Below, one piece after another: positions 23,738 through 31,930 of a DNA stretch of 64,000 nucleotides. Numbering within the stretch: position 1 is the stretch's first letter; each line of letters starts with the position of its first letter. Below the pieces are notes generated by a model. The model ran no database searches, was not told where the DNA came from, and saw only the letters and a program-made list of their open reading frames with translations. Where the stretch lies: contig JAEWSC010000034.1 in the NCBI GenBank assembly GCA_023398575.1, forward strand, positions 98,661 to 162,660, read 5' to 3'. Origin of the DNA: Bacillota bacterium (GTDB taxonomy: Bacteria; Bacillota; Clostridia; Christensenellales; Aristaeellaceae). A program made the translations under genes and the position numbers.

Positions 23738-24784
23738 CTATTTCTTTTGCAGGCATGACATTTCCTGATCAAACCATGCTTTAATGTCCTCTCGCATATC
23801 TAAAACAGAACCATTCAGCGGTATGGGAATCCCACGGCAACCGCCGTCACAATGTCCGATTTCTCTTTTCCTGCCGCAGCCATATCCCTTTGCAATCAGC
23901 TCTTGCAAAACACGAGGAAACGTTTTGATGGTATCAGCGTATTGGTGGGTCTTTGTGGATTTTACATTGATATGATAGCCGTTGTTGAGGGAAGCGTTAA
24001 TTCCCCATACATCTTTTCGTTTGTAGCAATACTTGATGTAGATATGAAACCCCTTTACTTCCACAACGCAGGTAAGCCCATTATCCAAAAAGCGATGATG
24101 CAACTGCAAAATGAAATCCTGCACATCTTGGGATAAAGGCTTTATCGTATCCTGCACGATGGAAAGCGTATTGGTTTCATCTCTTTTCAACGCTCTGAAA
24201 TCACAGCGCAAAAAAACATCCTGGTTGACGAGGGTACCATGATCTATTTCGGCGATAGCCATGACCTTCAGGCCTGTTAGCATAGCGGGATTATCTGGAT
24301 AGGTGATCTTTATGGTATTGATGTCTGATAAGTTTTGCTTTTTATCATGTATGTCTATGCCGTCAATGAAAATACCGCAATCCGCGATGAAGCGCAGCCA
24401 TTCCAGGTTTTTGGCAACAGACTGCTTTCCATTAAAGATGGTATTTGCACAGGCGAGAGCATGTGCGTTTTCAACCAGCATCCCATGATAGCCTATGTTC
24501 ATTAGCAGGGTGCTTACATGGTGCATAAACGGATAATACACAGAAAGCGTAGTGCGGTTTTCATATTCATGAGCAACTTTTATGCTAGTATCATAGACAT
24601 CGCCTTTTTCGTGTAAAACATCGTAAAGCCGAACCAAAAAGGCTCTGAACGACAATACGCTCTCACGTATGGTCTCTTCATCTGAAATATTTAGATATGC
24701 AGGGTGGATCGCATATGCTTCGTGGGCTTCGGGCACCATTATTTCCTTTAAATAGCTTGCTACATCCTGCAGCGTTTTTCTCAT
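23738..24784 (-). CDS. protein of unknown function with a Cys-rich C-terminal motif
   Basis: A 348-residue protein that I do not recognise. Seen: no signal peptide and no transmembrane helix, so cytoplasmic. The C-terminal part carries GCGRKREIGHCDGGCRGI, in which three Cys and one His are spaced as in a metal-binding knuckle. A central region (PYLNISDEETIRESVLSFRAF and following) is helical. GAGGT lies 7 bases before the ATG at 24784. It sits in the AT-rich islet between a P-loop protein and another unknown gene, all on the same strand. The metal site is an inference from spacing only. Confidence 0.75.
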   Translation of the reverse strand: MRKTLQDVASYLKEIMVPEAHEAYAIHPAYLNISDEETIRESVLSFRAFLVRLYDVLHEKGDVYDTSIKVAHEYENRTTLSVYYPFMHHVSTLLMNIGYHGMLVENAHALACANTIFNGKQSVAKNLEWLRFIADCGIFIDGIDIHDKKQNLSDINTIKITYPDNPAMLTGLKVMAIAEIDHGTLVNQDVFLRCDFRALKRDETNTLSIVQDTIKPLSQDVQDFILQLHHRFLDNGLTCVVEVKGFHIYIKYCYKRKDVWGINASLNNGYHINVKSTKTHQYADTIKTFPRVLQELIAKGYGCGRKREIGHCDGGCRGIPIPLNGSVLDMREDIKAWFDQEMSCLQKK

Positions 24785-24906
24785 GTGTTTTACCTCTTGT
24801 AATATACTTTGCACAATATCTCTAATACTGAATTGCAAATTTCGGCTTATCAATCTTTCGTGTTATGTAAAATCCTGCTGAAAAAATGGAATATGACCGT
24901 TACATA

Positions 24907-25485
24907 TTATGCTTCTTTAGCGCAGTTCATCGTACGTGAAGCGCCAAAACACTCAATAAACAGTTTACGTCCAATATAGTTCTTATATCTATAACAATCA
25001 CATCTGTAAAATTCATTCCAATAACTAATCATGCGATTATAACTCTTACAAAAAGAAATTGGATTATCCGCACAAAATTGTTTTATAGACTCCGTATTTT
25101 TATTTTTCAAATGATCGTATACTATTTGTAAAATCTCAATAACATACTCATCGCATACTTTGAATATATACGGTACAACCCATTCCGGGAGTTCTGCTGA
25201 TAGTAGGTTTTTAACATGTTTCTCTCGAACAAACCCATCACAACTTCTTGAATAAATGCAACTAATAATCATTTTCTCTTTGCTGCTCATTTTCTCAAAA
25301 ACATCATCCTCCATTTCGTGATAGTATACCCGGTATGGGAAACTTATTGATTGTCCGCCTAATAGGTATGTGATTTTTTCGTCCGTTTCACACACCTTTA
25401 TATTGTTATATGTTTTTACTGGAATTTGTTCAGTGACTTTTTGGACTGTTTCTTTTAAATTTGACGGGAATCCATCGATAAACAT
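24907..25485 (-). CDS. protein of unknown function
   Basis: A 192-residue protein with no family I can name. Seen: mixed charged sequence with many Tyr/Cys/Lys codons (SFCKSYNRMISYWNEFYRCDCYRYKNYIGRKLF near the C-terminus has several Tyr and Cys residues). No clear signal peptide or membrane helix in the chosen form. GAGGT lies 7 bases before the ATG at 25485; upstream in-frame ATGs (to 25575) lack an RBS. One 60-base line inside it (24961-25020) contains only 17 G/C bases, far below the rest of the window, which suggests recent acquisition. Confidence 0.65.
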   Translation of the reverse strand: MFIDGFPSNLKETVQKVTEQIPVKTYNNIKVCETDEKITYLLGGQSISFPYRVYYHEMEDDVFEKMSSKEKMIISCIYSRSCDGFVREKHVKNLLSAELPEWVVPYIFKVCDEYVIEILQIVYDHLKNKNTESIKQFCADNPISFCKSYNRMISYWNEFYRCDCYRYKNYIGRKLFIECFGASRTMNCAKEA

Positions 25486-25600
25486 TACGTTACCTCGCTT
25501 GCATGTATAGTACATTAATCTGCAATATAGAATCATTATTGCAAATCCCTGTATATCCATCAAAGTTACAAACAAATCTCAATAGAAAGCGCCAAACCAT

Positions 25601-25807
25601 CTACCCAAGCTTTGCAAATGCGATCGTCTTTTCTTTCAATGATATTTTTCCAACCTTATAACCATACTGCGTCAATTCTTTTTTGAAGTTCAAAAAGGAA
25701 TGATCGATTTCAATCCCAGCAATGCGGTGGATGTCATCAAAGGTCAGTTGCAGCGCTGGTCTCCCGTCCTTTTGCAGGTATTCCCACAGCGCGTTGTACT
25801 TGCTCAA
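25601..25807 (-). CDS. small conserved protein (possible winged-helix-like)
   Basis: A 68-residue protein. Seen: YNALWEYLQKDGRPALQLTFDDIHRIAGIEIDHSFLNFKKELTQYGYKVGKISLKEKTIAF has the look of a widespread small Firmicute family in which a short helix-turn-helix-like core (LTFDDIHRIAG...) is followed by a beta hairpin. I cannot assign a function. It begins with TTG at 25807, with GAGGTG just upstream. It is the last gene of the minus-strand series that starts at 31843 and lies 6 bases after the GNAT gene, so it is probably co-transcribed with it. Confidence 0.75.
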   Translation of the reverse strand: MSKYNALWEYLQKDGRPALQLTFDDIHRIAGIEIDHSFLNFKKELTQYGYKVGKISLKEKTIAFAKLG

Positions 25808-25813
25808 AACACC

Positions 25814-26305
25814 TCATCCTTTCGTGATAGCAGTCTCTCGTTCCCGTTTATAGTAGCGCAACAGATCATCCTCATGGGTATATACAAACCCGATCTTTTC
25901 CAGCACATGCTGGCTTCTTGTGTTGCGAAGAACACAATCGGCATAAATCGTTTTAAGGCCCAGCCCCTCAAAGGCATAGTTCACCAACAACCGTTCCGCC
26001 TCGGTGCCAAAGCCCCGGTTTTTGTACCGATCGCCGGAAAAATGGATGCTCATGGTGCCGCAACATTTTTCAATATCGATATATTTCAGCTGGATTTCCC
26101 CCACCGTTTGATCTCCAAGGCAGATGGCGAAATATCGTCTGCTCTCGTCCATGACCTTCTTTTGATAGTATTTCTCCACCTGCTGAGGGTCGTAGGTGTA
26201 CGCTTCATGCCACATGGCGGGGTCGGAAACGTATTCACGCCAGAAGGCGTGGCAGCGCTCCAGCGTATAAGGCTTTAGCGCTATCAAATTTCCTTGCAGC
26301 ATCAT
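25814..26305 (-). CDS. GNAT acetyltransferase, RimJ/RimL type
   Basis: A 163-residue GNAT. Seen: HFSGDRYKNRGFGTEAERLLVNYAF is motif A and NTRSQHVLEKIGFVYTHED is the C-terminal motif, both in RimJ/RimL style. Two adjacent ATG codons (26305 and 26302) follow GAGGTGG; the second has the better 7-base spacing. It probably shares a transcript with the 68-residue gene downstream. The gap of about 120 bases before it separates it from the GrpB gene. The acceptor is unknown. Confidence 0.87.
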   Translation of the reverse strand: MMLQGNLIALKPYTLERCHAFWREYVSDPAMWHEAYTYDPQQVEKYYQKKVMDESRRYFAICLGDQTVGEIQLKYIDIEKCCGTMSIHFSGDRYKNRGFGTEAERLLVNYAFEGLGLKTIYADCVLRNTRSQHVLEKIGFVYTHEDDLLRYYKRERETAITKG

Positions 26306-26424
26306 TCCACCTCACACATAACTCCTATCGATCAATCCGTCAGAAGTGATTCATGAAAGAAGCACCGGGGTTGCTTGACAATACCGTTGCCAGGCAGTCA
26401 TTTGAAGCATGTCATAGACGAACA

Positions 26425-27009
26425 TCACTTCGCTAGAGCCGCCGGATCATACCTCTCCCCAAATTCTACTCTGGCCAGCTCTGTATACTTTTGAACAAAC
26501 GGCCCCTTGGCCAAAGTATAGGCATCCCGGTCATTAGGATACTGCATCTTTAATAAAAGCTTTAGTTTTGCGTACTCCGCCTGAATTTGCGTATACGCGA
26601 TCAAGTAATCCCGAAAGTATAGTTCTCCCCAGTCTCCGATGCGGCGGACATGGATATGCACCGCCTGCCCCCGAAAACCTTGTGGAGTATACCCCTTTAA
26701 GTACATGATCAAATCGCTCCCAGGTGTATTCACCACATAGCCCTCATCCAGCATTCGCTCAGTGAATGGCTTCAAATCACAATCCTCTGTCACTTCCAGC
26801 AAAATATCTATTGTCGGCTTCGCCAGCAGCCCCGGCACCGCGGTGCTGCCTATATGATGGATGCGCATGATTTTGTCTTGGAAAACCGATTGCAAAAATA
26901 CCTTTTCGGCCTGATAATGTGCTGCCCATTCAGGCGTATACTCCGCGAGTAAAACGGGAAACATCTCCGCCAGCTGCCCGGCAGTAACATGCTGAAAATC
27001 CTGACGCAT
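26425..27009 (-). CDS. GrpB family protein (nucleotidyltransferase-like)
   Basis: A 194-residue GrpB protein. Seen: the core HHIGSTAVPGLLAKPTIDILLEV is diagnostic: the GS and the D-x-L pair match the metal/nucleotide-binding motif of the nucleotidyltransferase fold. HIHVRRIGDWGELYFRDYL is the second conserved block. Known: GrpB proteins are distantly related to antibiotic (aminoglycoside/lincosamide) nucleotidyltransferases and dephospho-CoA kinase fusions, but most have no assigned substrate. GGAGG lies 9 bases before the ATG. The gene stands between GNAT and Arr genes on the same strand, which fits a small-molecule-modifying role but does not prove it. Confidence 0.9.
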   Translation of the reverse strand: MRQDFQHVTAGQLAEMFPVLLAEYTPEWAAHYQAEKVFLQSVFQDKIMRIHHIGSTAVPGLLAKPTIDILLEVTEDCDLKPFTERMLDEGYVVNTPGSDLIMYLKGYTPQGFRGQAVHIHVRRIGDWGELYFRDYLIAYTQIQAEYAKLKLLLKMQYPNDRDAYTLAKGPFVQKYTELARVEFGERYDPAALAK

Positions 27010-27053
27010 GACGATTATCCTCCACGCGAGATCATTGGTACGCCATTATACAG

Positions 27054-27488
27054 TTACTCATTGATTGCCTCAATGCCCTGCCGTTTCAGGTTTTCAAGGT
27101 GGTCTCGCATCTTTTGAAGCACCTCCGGAGAATGGCCTTCCCAAGTCAACACCTCGCTCACCACCCGCAACGGATGTTGTGTGCGGTAAGACCTGGTTGG
27201 ATTGCCCGGAAATTTCTTATCCGTTAAATTTGGATCATCTTCAAAAAAGCCTGTAGGCTCCACGCAATAAATTCGGCCAGGCGCATCACCTGCCGCCAGT
27301 TCCGCACCCCACACAGCCGCATCCATAGTCGCGGTCAGGTAGACATAATTTGCTTTCTTTCCCTCGCCGTAGTTGGATCGATAACCGGGCTCCAGCAAGT
27401 CTCCCGGCTGCAAGACCGCTTTGGTGCCGTGGTAGAAGGGGCCCTTGTCCAGTGGTTCAGACGGCGACTGTTGATTTTTTGTGCTCAT
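27054..27488 (-). CDS. arr: rifampin ADP-ribosyltransferase (Arr)
   Basis: A 144-residue Arr enzyme that transfers ADP-ribose from NAD+ to the ansa-chain hydroxyl of rifamycins. Seen: FYHGTK with H20, KANYVYLTATMDAAVWGAEL with Y50, and EDDPNLTDKKFPGNPTRSYR with D85, corresponding by one-residue shift to the H19/Y49/D84 site known from mycobacterial Arr. Length matches the family (about 140). AAGGAA lies 8 bases before the ATG at 27488. It follows the MazG-like gene by 28 bases on the same strand. If active it would give rifampin resistance (inference from family); all three catalytic residues are present. Confidence 0.93.
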   Translation of the reverse strand: MSTKNQQSPSEPLDKGPFYHGTKAVLQPGDLLEPGYRSNYGEGKKANYVYLTATMDAAVWGAELAAGDAPGRIYCVEPTGFFEDDPNLTDKKFPGNPTRSYRTQHPLRVVSEVLTWEGHSPEVLQKMRDHLENLKRQGIEAINE

Positions 27489-27516
27489 TGCGTATTCCTT
27501 TCCATGCTGCAGACCT

Positions 27517-27843
27517 TTACCAGCGCTCCATATTTCTGCGATGCTTTTCCAGATATACTTTTTTAAACTCTTCGGGCGAAATGCCGTAACAGAGCATGAC
27601 ATCATTAAAATACATTAAAACATCGCACATCTCTTCCACAAAGTGATTTCGCACCCCTTTATTGTGGATGATCTCATTGTCGCCGGATTTTTTAATGATA
27701 TCCGCAACCTCGCCCACCTCAATGAGCATCCACAGCAATTGTTCACGGGCTATTTCAGGCGATAGGCCGCCCCATTTCTCCTTGTATTTCTCCTGTAATT
27801 GCTTCTGTATTTCCTGCATTTCGATAAGACCAAAATCAGTCAT
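27517..27843 (-). CDS. MazG-like nucleotide pyrophosphohydrolase
   Basis: A 108-residue all-alpha NTP-PPase-like protein. Seen: LLWMLIEVGEVADIIKK followed by VEEMCDVLMYFNDV gives the E-x-x-E...E-x-x-D metal-binding pattern of MazG-type pyrophosphohydrolases, which hydrolyse non-canonical nucleotides. GGAGG precedes the ATG at 27843. Its start overlaps the end of the GNAT gene upstream by 8 bases, so it is translationally coupled, and arr follows after 28 bases. The linkage with DUF89 (a damage-control phosphatase) upstream suggests a house-cleaning group (inference). Confidence 0.9.
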   Translation of the reverse strand: MTDFGLIEMQEIQKQLQEKYKEKWGGLSPEIAREQLLWMLIEVGEVADIIKKSGDNEIIHNKGVRNHFVEEMCDVLMYFNDVMLCYGISPEEFKKVYLEKHRRNMERW

Positions 27844-28348
27844 GCTCTATCCTCCGTATATTTGCTTGGCAATAGCAAGATTCCCTGCCATCCTCCATCC
27901 ATTTTTCCCTCACTGCAAAGCCGTTCTTCTCAAGCACACGCAAGGACCCTATATTAGTTGTATAGAGAAATGCACCAAGGCTTGTAATGGGTAACTTATC
28001 GCTGATATCTTTTATGAACAATCTGACCGCGATGGTGGCAATGCCTTTGTGCCAATATGCTTTATCAAAGATGCAAAAGCTTAGCATCGCGTTTGGATTT
28101 GCATTAACATCCAAGCAATAACACCAGATATCGCCGATGTATTCGTCATCGCAATATATGGTTCTTCCATAGCTGGTGGCGCCTTTTTGCAAAGATGCTT
28201 CATACAAGGCCAGCGCATCCTCCAGTATTGTTGCGCCGCCGGGAATCATGTGCTGTATTTCTTCATCCCTTGTTTTTTGGAAATAGGTTTGTACATGCTG
28301 CCGGTTTCTTTCACGCAGCGTTATTCTTCCGGCTGTCCCAGCAAGCAT
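27836..28348 (-). CDS. GNAT family N-acetyltransferase
   Basis: A 170-residue RimJ/RimL-like GNAT. Seen: the N-terminal ITLRERNRQHVQTYF is the usual first strand; MLSFCIFDKAYWHKGIATIAVRLFI is motif A, and NIGSLRVLEKNGFAVREKW is the C-terminal motif. AGGTGA lies 7 bases before the ATG. The ATG overlaps the stop codon of the DUF89 gene (TAATG) and the end overlaps the MazG gene, so DUF89-GNAT-MazG form one coupled unit. The coupling suggests a joint purpose, perhaps metabolite repair, but no substrate can be named. Confidence 0.88.
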   Translation of the reverse strand: MLAGTAGRITLRERNRQHVQTYFQKTRDEEIQHMIPGGATILEDALALYEASLQKGATSYGRTIYCDDEYIGDIWCYCLDVNANPNAMLSFCIFDKAYWHKGIATIAVRLFIKDISDKLPITSLGAFLYTTNIGSLRVLEKNGFAVREKWMEDGRESCYCQANIRRIEHD

Positions 28349-29250
28349 TACCGTTCACCTGCAGACGCTGACTTTAATGCCCTTCCTGCCCTTGATTGCA
28401 TGCAAATCATTTTCTTTTCCGCCACACCAATGTCGCTTGCAATCACATCGCACTTGGTCATCAGCAGGAAGTATACGTTTTTGCTTTCCTCGCTTAAACA
28501 TTCATAATTGGCCTGGCCCTTGGCAATGACCACATCCGCCTTTTGGAAAGCGGCCTGAAAAGCAGGGCTGGTTCTTTGAAGAACGGTGCCCAGCGATCCA
28601 TCCCCATTATCGATAATGCTGGCAAACGCGTCTATGCCAACCAGATAAGCGTCTTCTGCAATAGAATCGTTAACTACCGGCTTGCCCCGCGTGCCAAATA
28701 GAATCTCAGCAGTGGGATTCAGTGCCCTTATTTTCTTAAGCAACAGCTTGTCCAAGCAGATTTCCCCACAGTTGTCGCCCAGGTACAACACCATCTTTGC
28801 AGCCAAAACATCCTCGATCAATGCTTTGGTATCATCAAGTGCATACTCCAGCTCATCCATCTTCTCAAAGAAACCAAGCACATCGTCCAAATGGGTGTTA
28901 TGCACCGGGTTAAAATCGATGATGTTGCCGACGATGGCATACCGCACCGCCGCTTGAAAGGGATGCGGAGCTGCATTGATCTTCTGCTCAAACTCCGGCA
29001 AATACTTCAAAAACAGATTGTTATAATAGTGCCGGGTTTCCTTATATGGGTCAGGGTTTTTCGTATGCTTTTTGATCAGTTCAAAAATCTCGCCAATGAT
29101 TTCTGGCGTCGTGGCATCAAAGTTCATTTTTGCAAGATAAGCAAAGACTTCCCGAAGCAATGCCTCCTTGTTTGCAACACCTGTTAATTTCGCCACCTTT
29201 ACCGCCTGGCTGACGATGCAGGGCAGGCACTTGTCATGCATTTTCATCAT
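28348..29250 (-). CDS. DUF89 (ARMT1-like) metal-dependent damage-control phosphatase
   Basis: A 300-residue DUF89 protein. Seen: an N-terminal helical domain with CLPCIVSQAVKVAK, whose Cys pair (C-x-x-C) is typical of subfamily I; then the active-site segments LYLGDNCGEICLDKLL (metal-binding Asp/Asn), FGTRGKPVVNDSI, and VIAKGQANYECL. Known: DUF89 enzymes remove phosphate from damaged sugar phosphates or related metabolites using Mn2+/Ni2+. GGAG precedes tandem ATG codons (29250 and 29247); either may start. It is the first gene of the coupled DUF89-GNAT-MazG unit. Confidence 0.92.
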   Translation of the reverse strand: MMKMHDKCLPCIVSQAVKVAKLTGVANKEALLREVFAYLAKMNFDATTPEIIGEIFELIKKHTKNPDPYKETRHYYNNLFLKYLPEFEQKINAAPHPFQAAVRYAIVGNIIDFNPVHNTHLDDVLGFFEKMDELEYALDDTKALIEDVLAAKMVLYLGDNCGEICLDKLLLKKIRALNPTAEILFGTRGKPVVNDSIAEDAYLVGIDAFASIIDNGDGSLGTVLQRTSPAFQAAFQKADVVIAKGQANYECLSEESKNVYFLLMTKCDVIASDIGVAEKKMICMQSRAGRALKSASAGER

Positions 29251-29362
29251 TTTACTCCGCTGGTTTATTCTTTAGTGCAGGACGTACGCATCCACTTGGG
29301 AGGTTAGCAGCTAAAGTTAAGGGTCTGCTTCCCACTACACAGTAAAACAAGCCCCACCTTTA

Positions 29363-30319
29363 CTACATACCATGCAAAAGCCCGCATTCCTGCTTCAAAT
29401 AGTGCAATACTTGATTTCGCTTATTTTCCGTAAGGGCATCAAACAAATAGCTTTGTGCAAATGCATGAATATCCTCCAGCCTGCGGCGCAGCCTGTAAAA
29501 GCGCAACGCCGCCTCATTGATCTGGTAATCCTTGTGAACCGTTCTGTAAACGGTCATAAAATCGTCCCATGCTTCTGCAAAAAAGAAACTGTTGGTAAAA
29601 GAAAAAAGATCAGACTCCACCGGCGCGAGCTTCAGCCCTTCCCAATCAATCAGGATAAGATTTTCTCCTTGCATCAGGTTCCAACCATGAATGTCTGTGT
29701 GGCACAGGGCAAAGCGCACAGGGGTGCTATGCAAAACAGATGCGGCCTTTTGCAGCTCTTTTATCGCTTTTAACAGCACATCCTCATACTGCTGCAGTAC
29801 CCCGCAGATAGGTTCGGGATGATGAATCGCCTCCCTGAGCCATCCAGCCAAATCATTGCAGAATGAAACATCAAAGGTCTCCCGCAGGTTGTTCGTCGGT
29901 ATGGGTATCACTGCTCCATACCGGTGCAGCTCGGCCACAATCGCAGCTATTTCGAATGTTTGTTGAGATGCCAGCTTTTCACCGCCGATGGTCTGCCCTT
30001 GAATGAAAGGGAAGACCATATAAAGAAAGTCCGCATCTTCTGTCTTGTATGTACCAGCCTTGTTCAGCAGCGGCGCAGTCATTCTCCCGCGCAGCTTTGT
30101 ATTCTCATTCAGCCAGAGGACCACCGGCATGTAAGTGTCGATCCTCTCCAGCCATACTTTGGTAGAGGGTTTGGTTTTATCAAATACCTTCAGAAAATAG
30201 TCGCCGTTGGCAGTATGCACCTTCCATGCAGAGGCGGACCAGCCCGCGGGGACCTGATGAACAGACAGCGTCTGTATAGCATAATCGCGAAGAAGCATCC
30301 CCTTCATACTTTCAAGCAT
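29363..30319 (-). CDS. APH-type phosphotransferase (possible spectinomycin/aminoglycoside kinase)
   Basis: A 318-residue kinase-fold phosphotransferase. Seen: FALCHTDIHGWNLM is the catalytic loop (Asp and Asn as in H-x-D-x-H-x-x-N) and LILIDWEGLKLAPVESDLF is the metal-binding segment that replaces DFG. The N-lobe has YFLKVFDKTK with the ATP-binding lysine. The wording of the catalytic loop and the length recall APH(9) spectinomycin kinases, though choline-kinase-like and homoserine-kinase-like enzymes share it. AAGGAG lies 7 bases before the ATG. It stands alone between DUF89 and a methyltransferase. The drug link is an inference. Confidence 0.87.
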   Translation of the reverse strand: MLESMKGMLLRDYAIQTLSVHQVPAGWSASAWKVHTANGDYFLKVFDKTKPSTKVWLERIDTYMPVVLWLNENTKLRGRMTAPLLNKAGTYKTEDADFLYMVFPFIQGQTIGGEKLASQQTFEIAAIVAELHRYGAVIPIPTNNLRETFDVSFCNDLAGWLREAIHHPEPICGVLQQYEDVLLKAIKELQKAASVLHSTPVRFALCHTDIHGWNLMQGENLILIDWEGLKLAPVESDLFSFTNSFFFAEAWDDFMTVYRTVHKDYQINEAALRFYRLRRRLEDIHAFAQSYLFDALTENKRNQVLHYLKQECGLLHGM

Positions 30320-30381
30320 CCCGACACTCCTTTACGCATTCCCCGATTCGAAAACAGAATGTACTAGCGGGGCAGAGCAAA

Positions 30382-31134
30382 CTATTTCACAACCCGCGTC
30401 GCAAAAAAGGAAGGAATACCAAAATCATGCAGCCTGCCGGAACCATTCGTATCCTGGTATACATCCGTCAAGGTAAACCCTGCTCTGATTTGACCGCCAA
30501 TTTGCTCCTCAATGGTATGGGAAAACTGAATACCCCAATTGTTTTTGATGCTTTCATCATACAGCTTTTGGTCCTTCAGCGGGTTATAGGGCAGGCGATG
30601 CTTCAAATTCTTCTCTTCTTCATCAAAGGCAAAATTCATGCCGTTGTCCAGGCCAGACAGCAGTATCCCGCCTTTTTTGAGAATACGGTAGCATTCCCGC
30701 CAGATGGGCTGAACGTCCTCCACGTAACAATTGGATACGGGATGGAAGATTAAATCAAAAGCGCCATCGTCAAAGGGCAAGGGCTTAGTCATATCCGCCT
30801 GGATAATCTCAATGGCATAGCCCTCCCGCTCTGATACCATTTTTTCGCTTGCCAACTGTGCGCTGGAATAATCCAGCACGGTACAGTTAGCATTTAGCGC
30901 CGTAAATATTGGCATCTGCTGCCCGCCGCCGGAGGCCAGACCCAGCACCTTTGCGCCACGCAATTCACAAAACCATTCCTTGGGTACGGGCTTTGTAGGC
31001 GTCAAAAGCACAAACCATTCGCCGGCCCTTGCTTTCTCATAGACCTCATGGCTGATGGGGACACCCCATTCCCAGCCCTCCGCCACCCATTTGTCAAAGG
31101 TGCTTGCGTTGATTTTCGTATAATCACGGCTCAT
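30382..31134 (-). CDS. class I SAM-dependent methyltransferase
   Basis: A 250-residue methyltransferase. Seen: motif I is VLGLASGGGQQMPIFTAL (SAM-binding Gly loop), then NCTVLDYSSAQLASEK (acidic motif II), IIQADMTKPLPFDDGAFDLIF (motif III/IV), and GGILLSGLDNGM after a helix. The Rossmann fold is complete. The substrate is unknown; the family includes enzymes acting on small molecules and on tRNA. GGAGG lies 8 bases before the ATG at 31134; an upstream ATG at 31233 has no RBS. It precedes the LUD gene's stop by 85 bases and may be in the same transcript. Confidence 0.9.
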   Translation of the reverse strand: MSRDYTKINASTFDKWVAEGWEWGVPISHEVYEKARAGEWFVLLTPTKPVPKEWFCELRGAKVLGLASGGGQQMPIFTALNANCTVLDYSSAQLASEKMVSEREGYAIEIIQADMTKPLPFDDGAFDLIFHPVSNCYVEDVQPIWRECYRILKKGGILLSGLDNGMNFAFDEEEKNLKHRLPYNPLKDQKLYDESIKNNWGIQFSHTIEEQIGGQIRAGFTLTDVYQDTNGSGRLHDFGIPSFFATRVVK

Positions 31135-31219
31135 AGGAGTTCCTCCTTGACGCTGAAGTAAAGCATATTGTTTTTGATAGCACTGTAACTGCCAAGTGAT
31201 TATCCAGCCTACAAAAGCT

Positions 31220-31843
31220 TCAATACCCTGCATCCTCCTTCACAATCAGCAAGGTCATGCGGCCTTTTATGCTCTGGCCTTGAATGGTGGATATGACATT
31301 GCAAACACGCTCAGCAGATAGACAATCGGTGCAGTATCCTTTGGCTACGCATGGCGGATGATAGCCCGCTCTTTTTGCATTCTGGGGTGAAGCAACGCTC
31401 TTTGCCCTCTTTACCGCATCTTCATACGTAGCTGTTATTTTGTTTCTACCCACCACAATAAAAACCCTGTCTGGGCCATATGCCAAGGCTGCCACTCTAT
31501 TGCCGCTATGGTCGATGTTTACGATTCTGCCGTCAACAGAGACCGCATTAGTGCCTGACAGATAACAGTCTGCCAGCAAAGAGCTTCTTTTAAGCAGCTT
31601 TACCTCTTCAGGCGTTGTGCCCAGTTCTTTATCATAAACGGTGGTGCCTCTATCCAGCAAAGCATTGGTAATGCCCATCCCCTGAAGCGTTTGGGAATGG
31701 CCGATTCCGACTGTAGCGCCGCCTGGAATCTGTTCCAAAAGATACGTTTTCACATCCTCAAAAGCAGAAAACCAAAGCACATCAATGTTGCGCTTCAAAA
31801 AATTGCTTTCAAGCTCACTGATGATCCATGAAGCATCAGCCAT
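31220..31843 (-). CDS. LUD domain protein (LutC/YkgG-like)
   Basis: A 207-residue LUD-domain protein. Seen: TVGIGHSQTLQGMGI is the nucleotide/phosphate-like loop, VVGRNKITATYEDAVKRAKSVASPQNAKR is the central signature, and GYCTDCLSAERVCN is a Cys cluster typical of stand-alone LUD proteins in Clostridia. Known: LutC is part of lactate oxidation together with LutA and LutB; neither is present here, so a role in lactate use is doubtful. GGAGG precedes the ATG with 7-base spacing. It appears to head a transcript toward the methyltransferase gene. Confidence 0.88.
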   Translation of the reverse strand: MADASWIISELESNFLKRNIDVLWFSAFEDVKTYLLEQIPGGATVGIGHSQTLQGMGITNALLDRGTTVYDKELGTTPEEVKLLKRSSLLADCYLSGTNAVSVDGRIVNIDHSGNRVAALAYGPDRVFIVVGRNKITATYEDAVKRAKSVASPQNAKRAGYHPPCVAKGYCTDCLSAERVCNVISTIQGQSIKGRMTLLIVKEDAGY

Positions 31844-31930
31844 ACAATCCTCCGCTTATTTGCCACATGCAATAGAACCCACTGCCCAGAATGTATTATT
31901 TTACATCATGCCTGTCTATACAGATGTCCA

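Noticed and set aside
25601..31843. An integron-like cassette array
   Set aside because: Small same-strand resistance-like genes recall cassettes, but no attC-like inverted repeats recur between them, no integrase is present, and several genes overlap each other, which cassettes do not.
31220..31843. lutC of a lactate-utilisation operon
   Set aside because: A LUD domain is present, but lutA and lutB are absent and the Cys cluster is typical of stand-alone LUD proteins.
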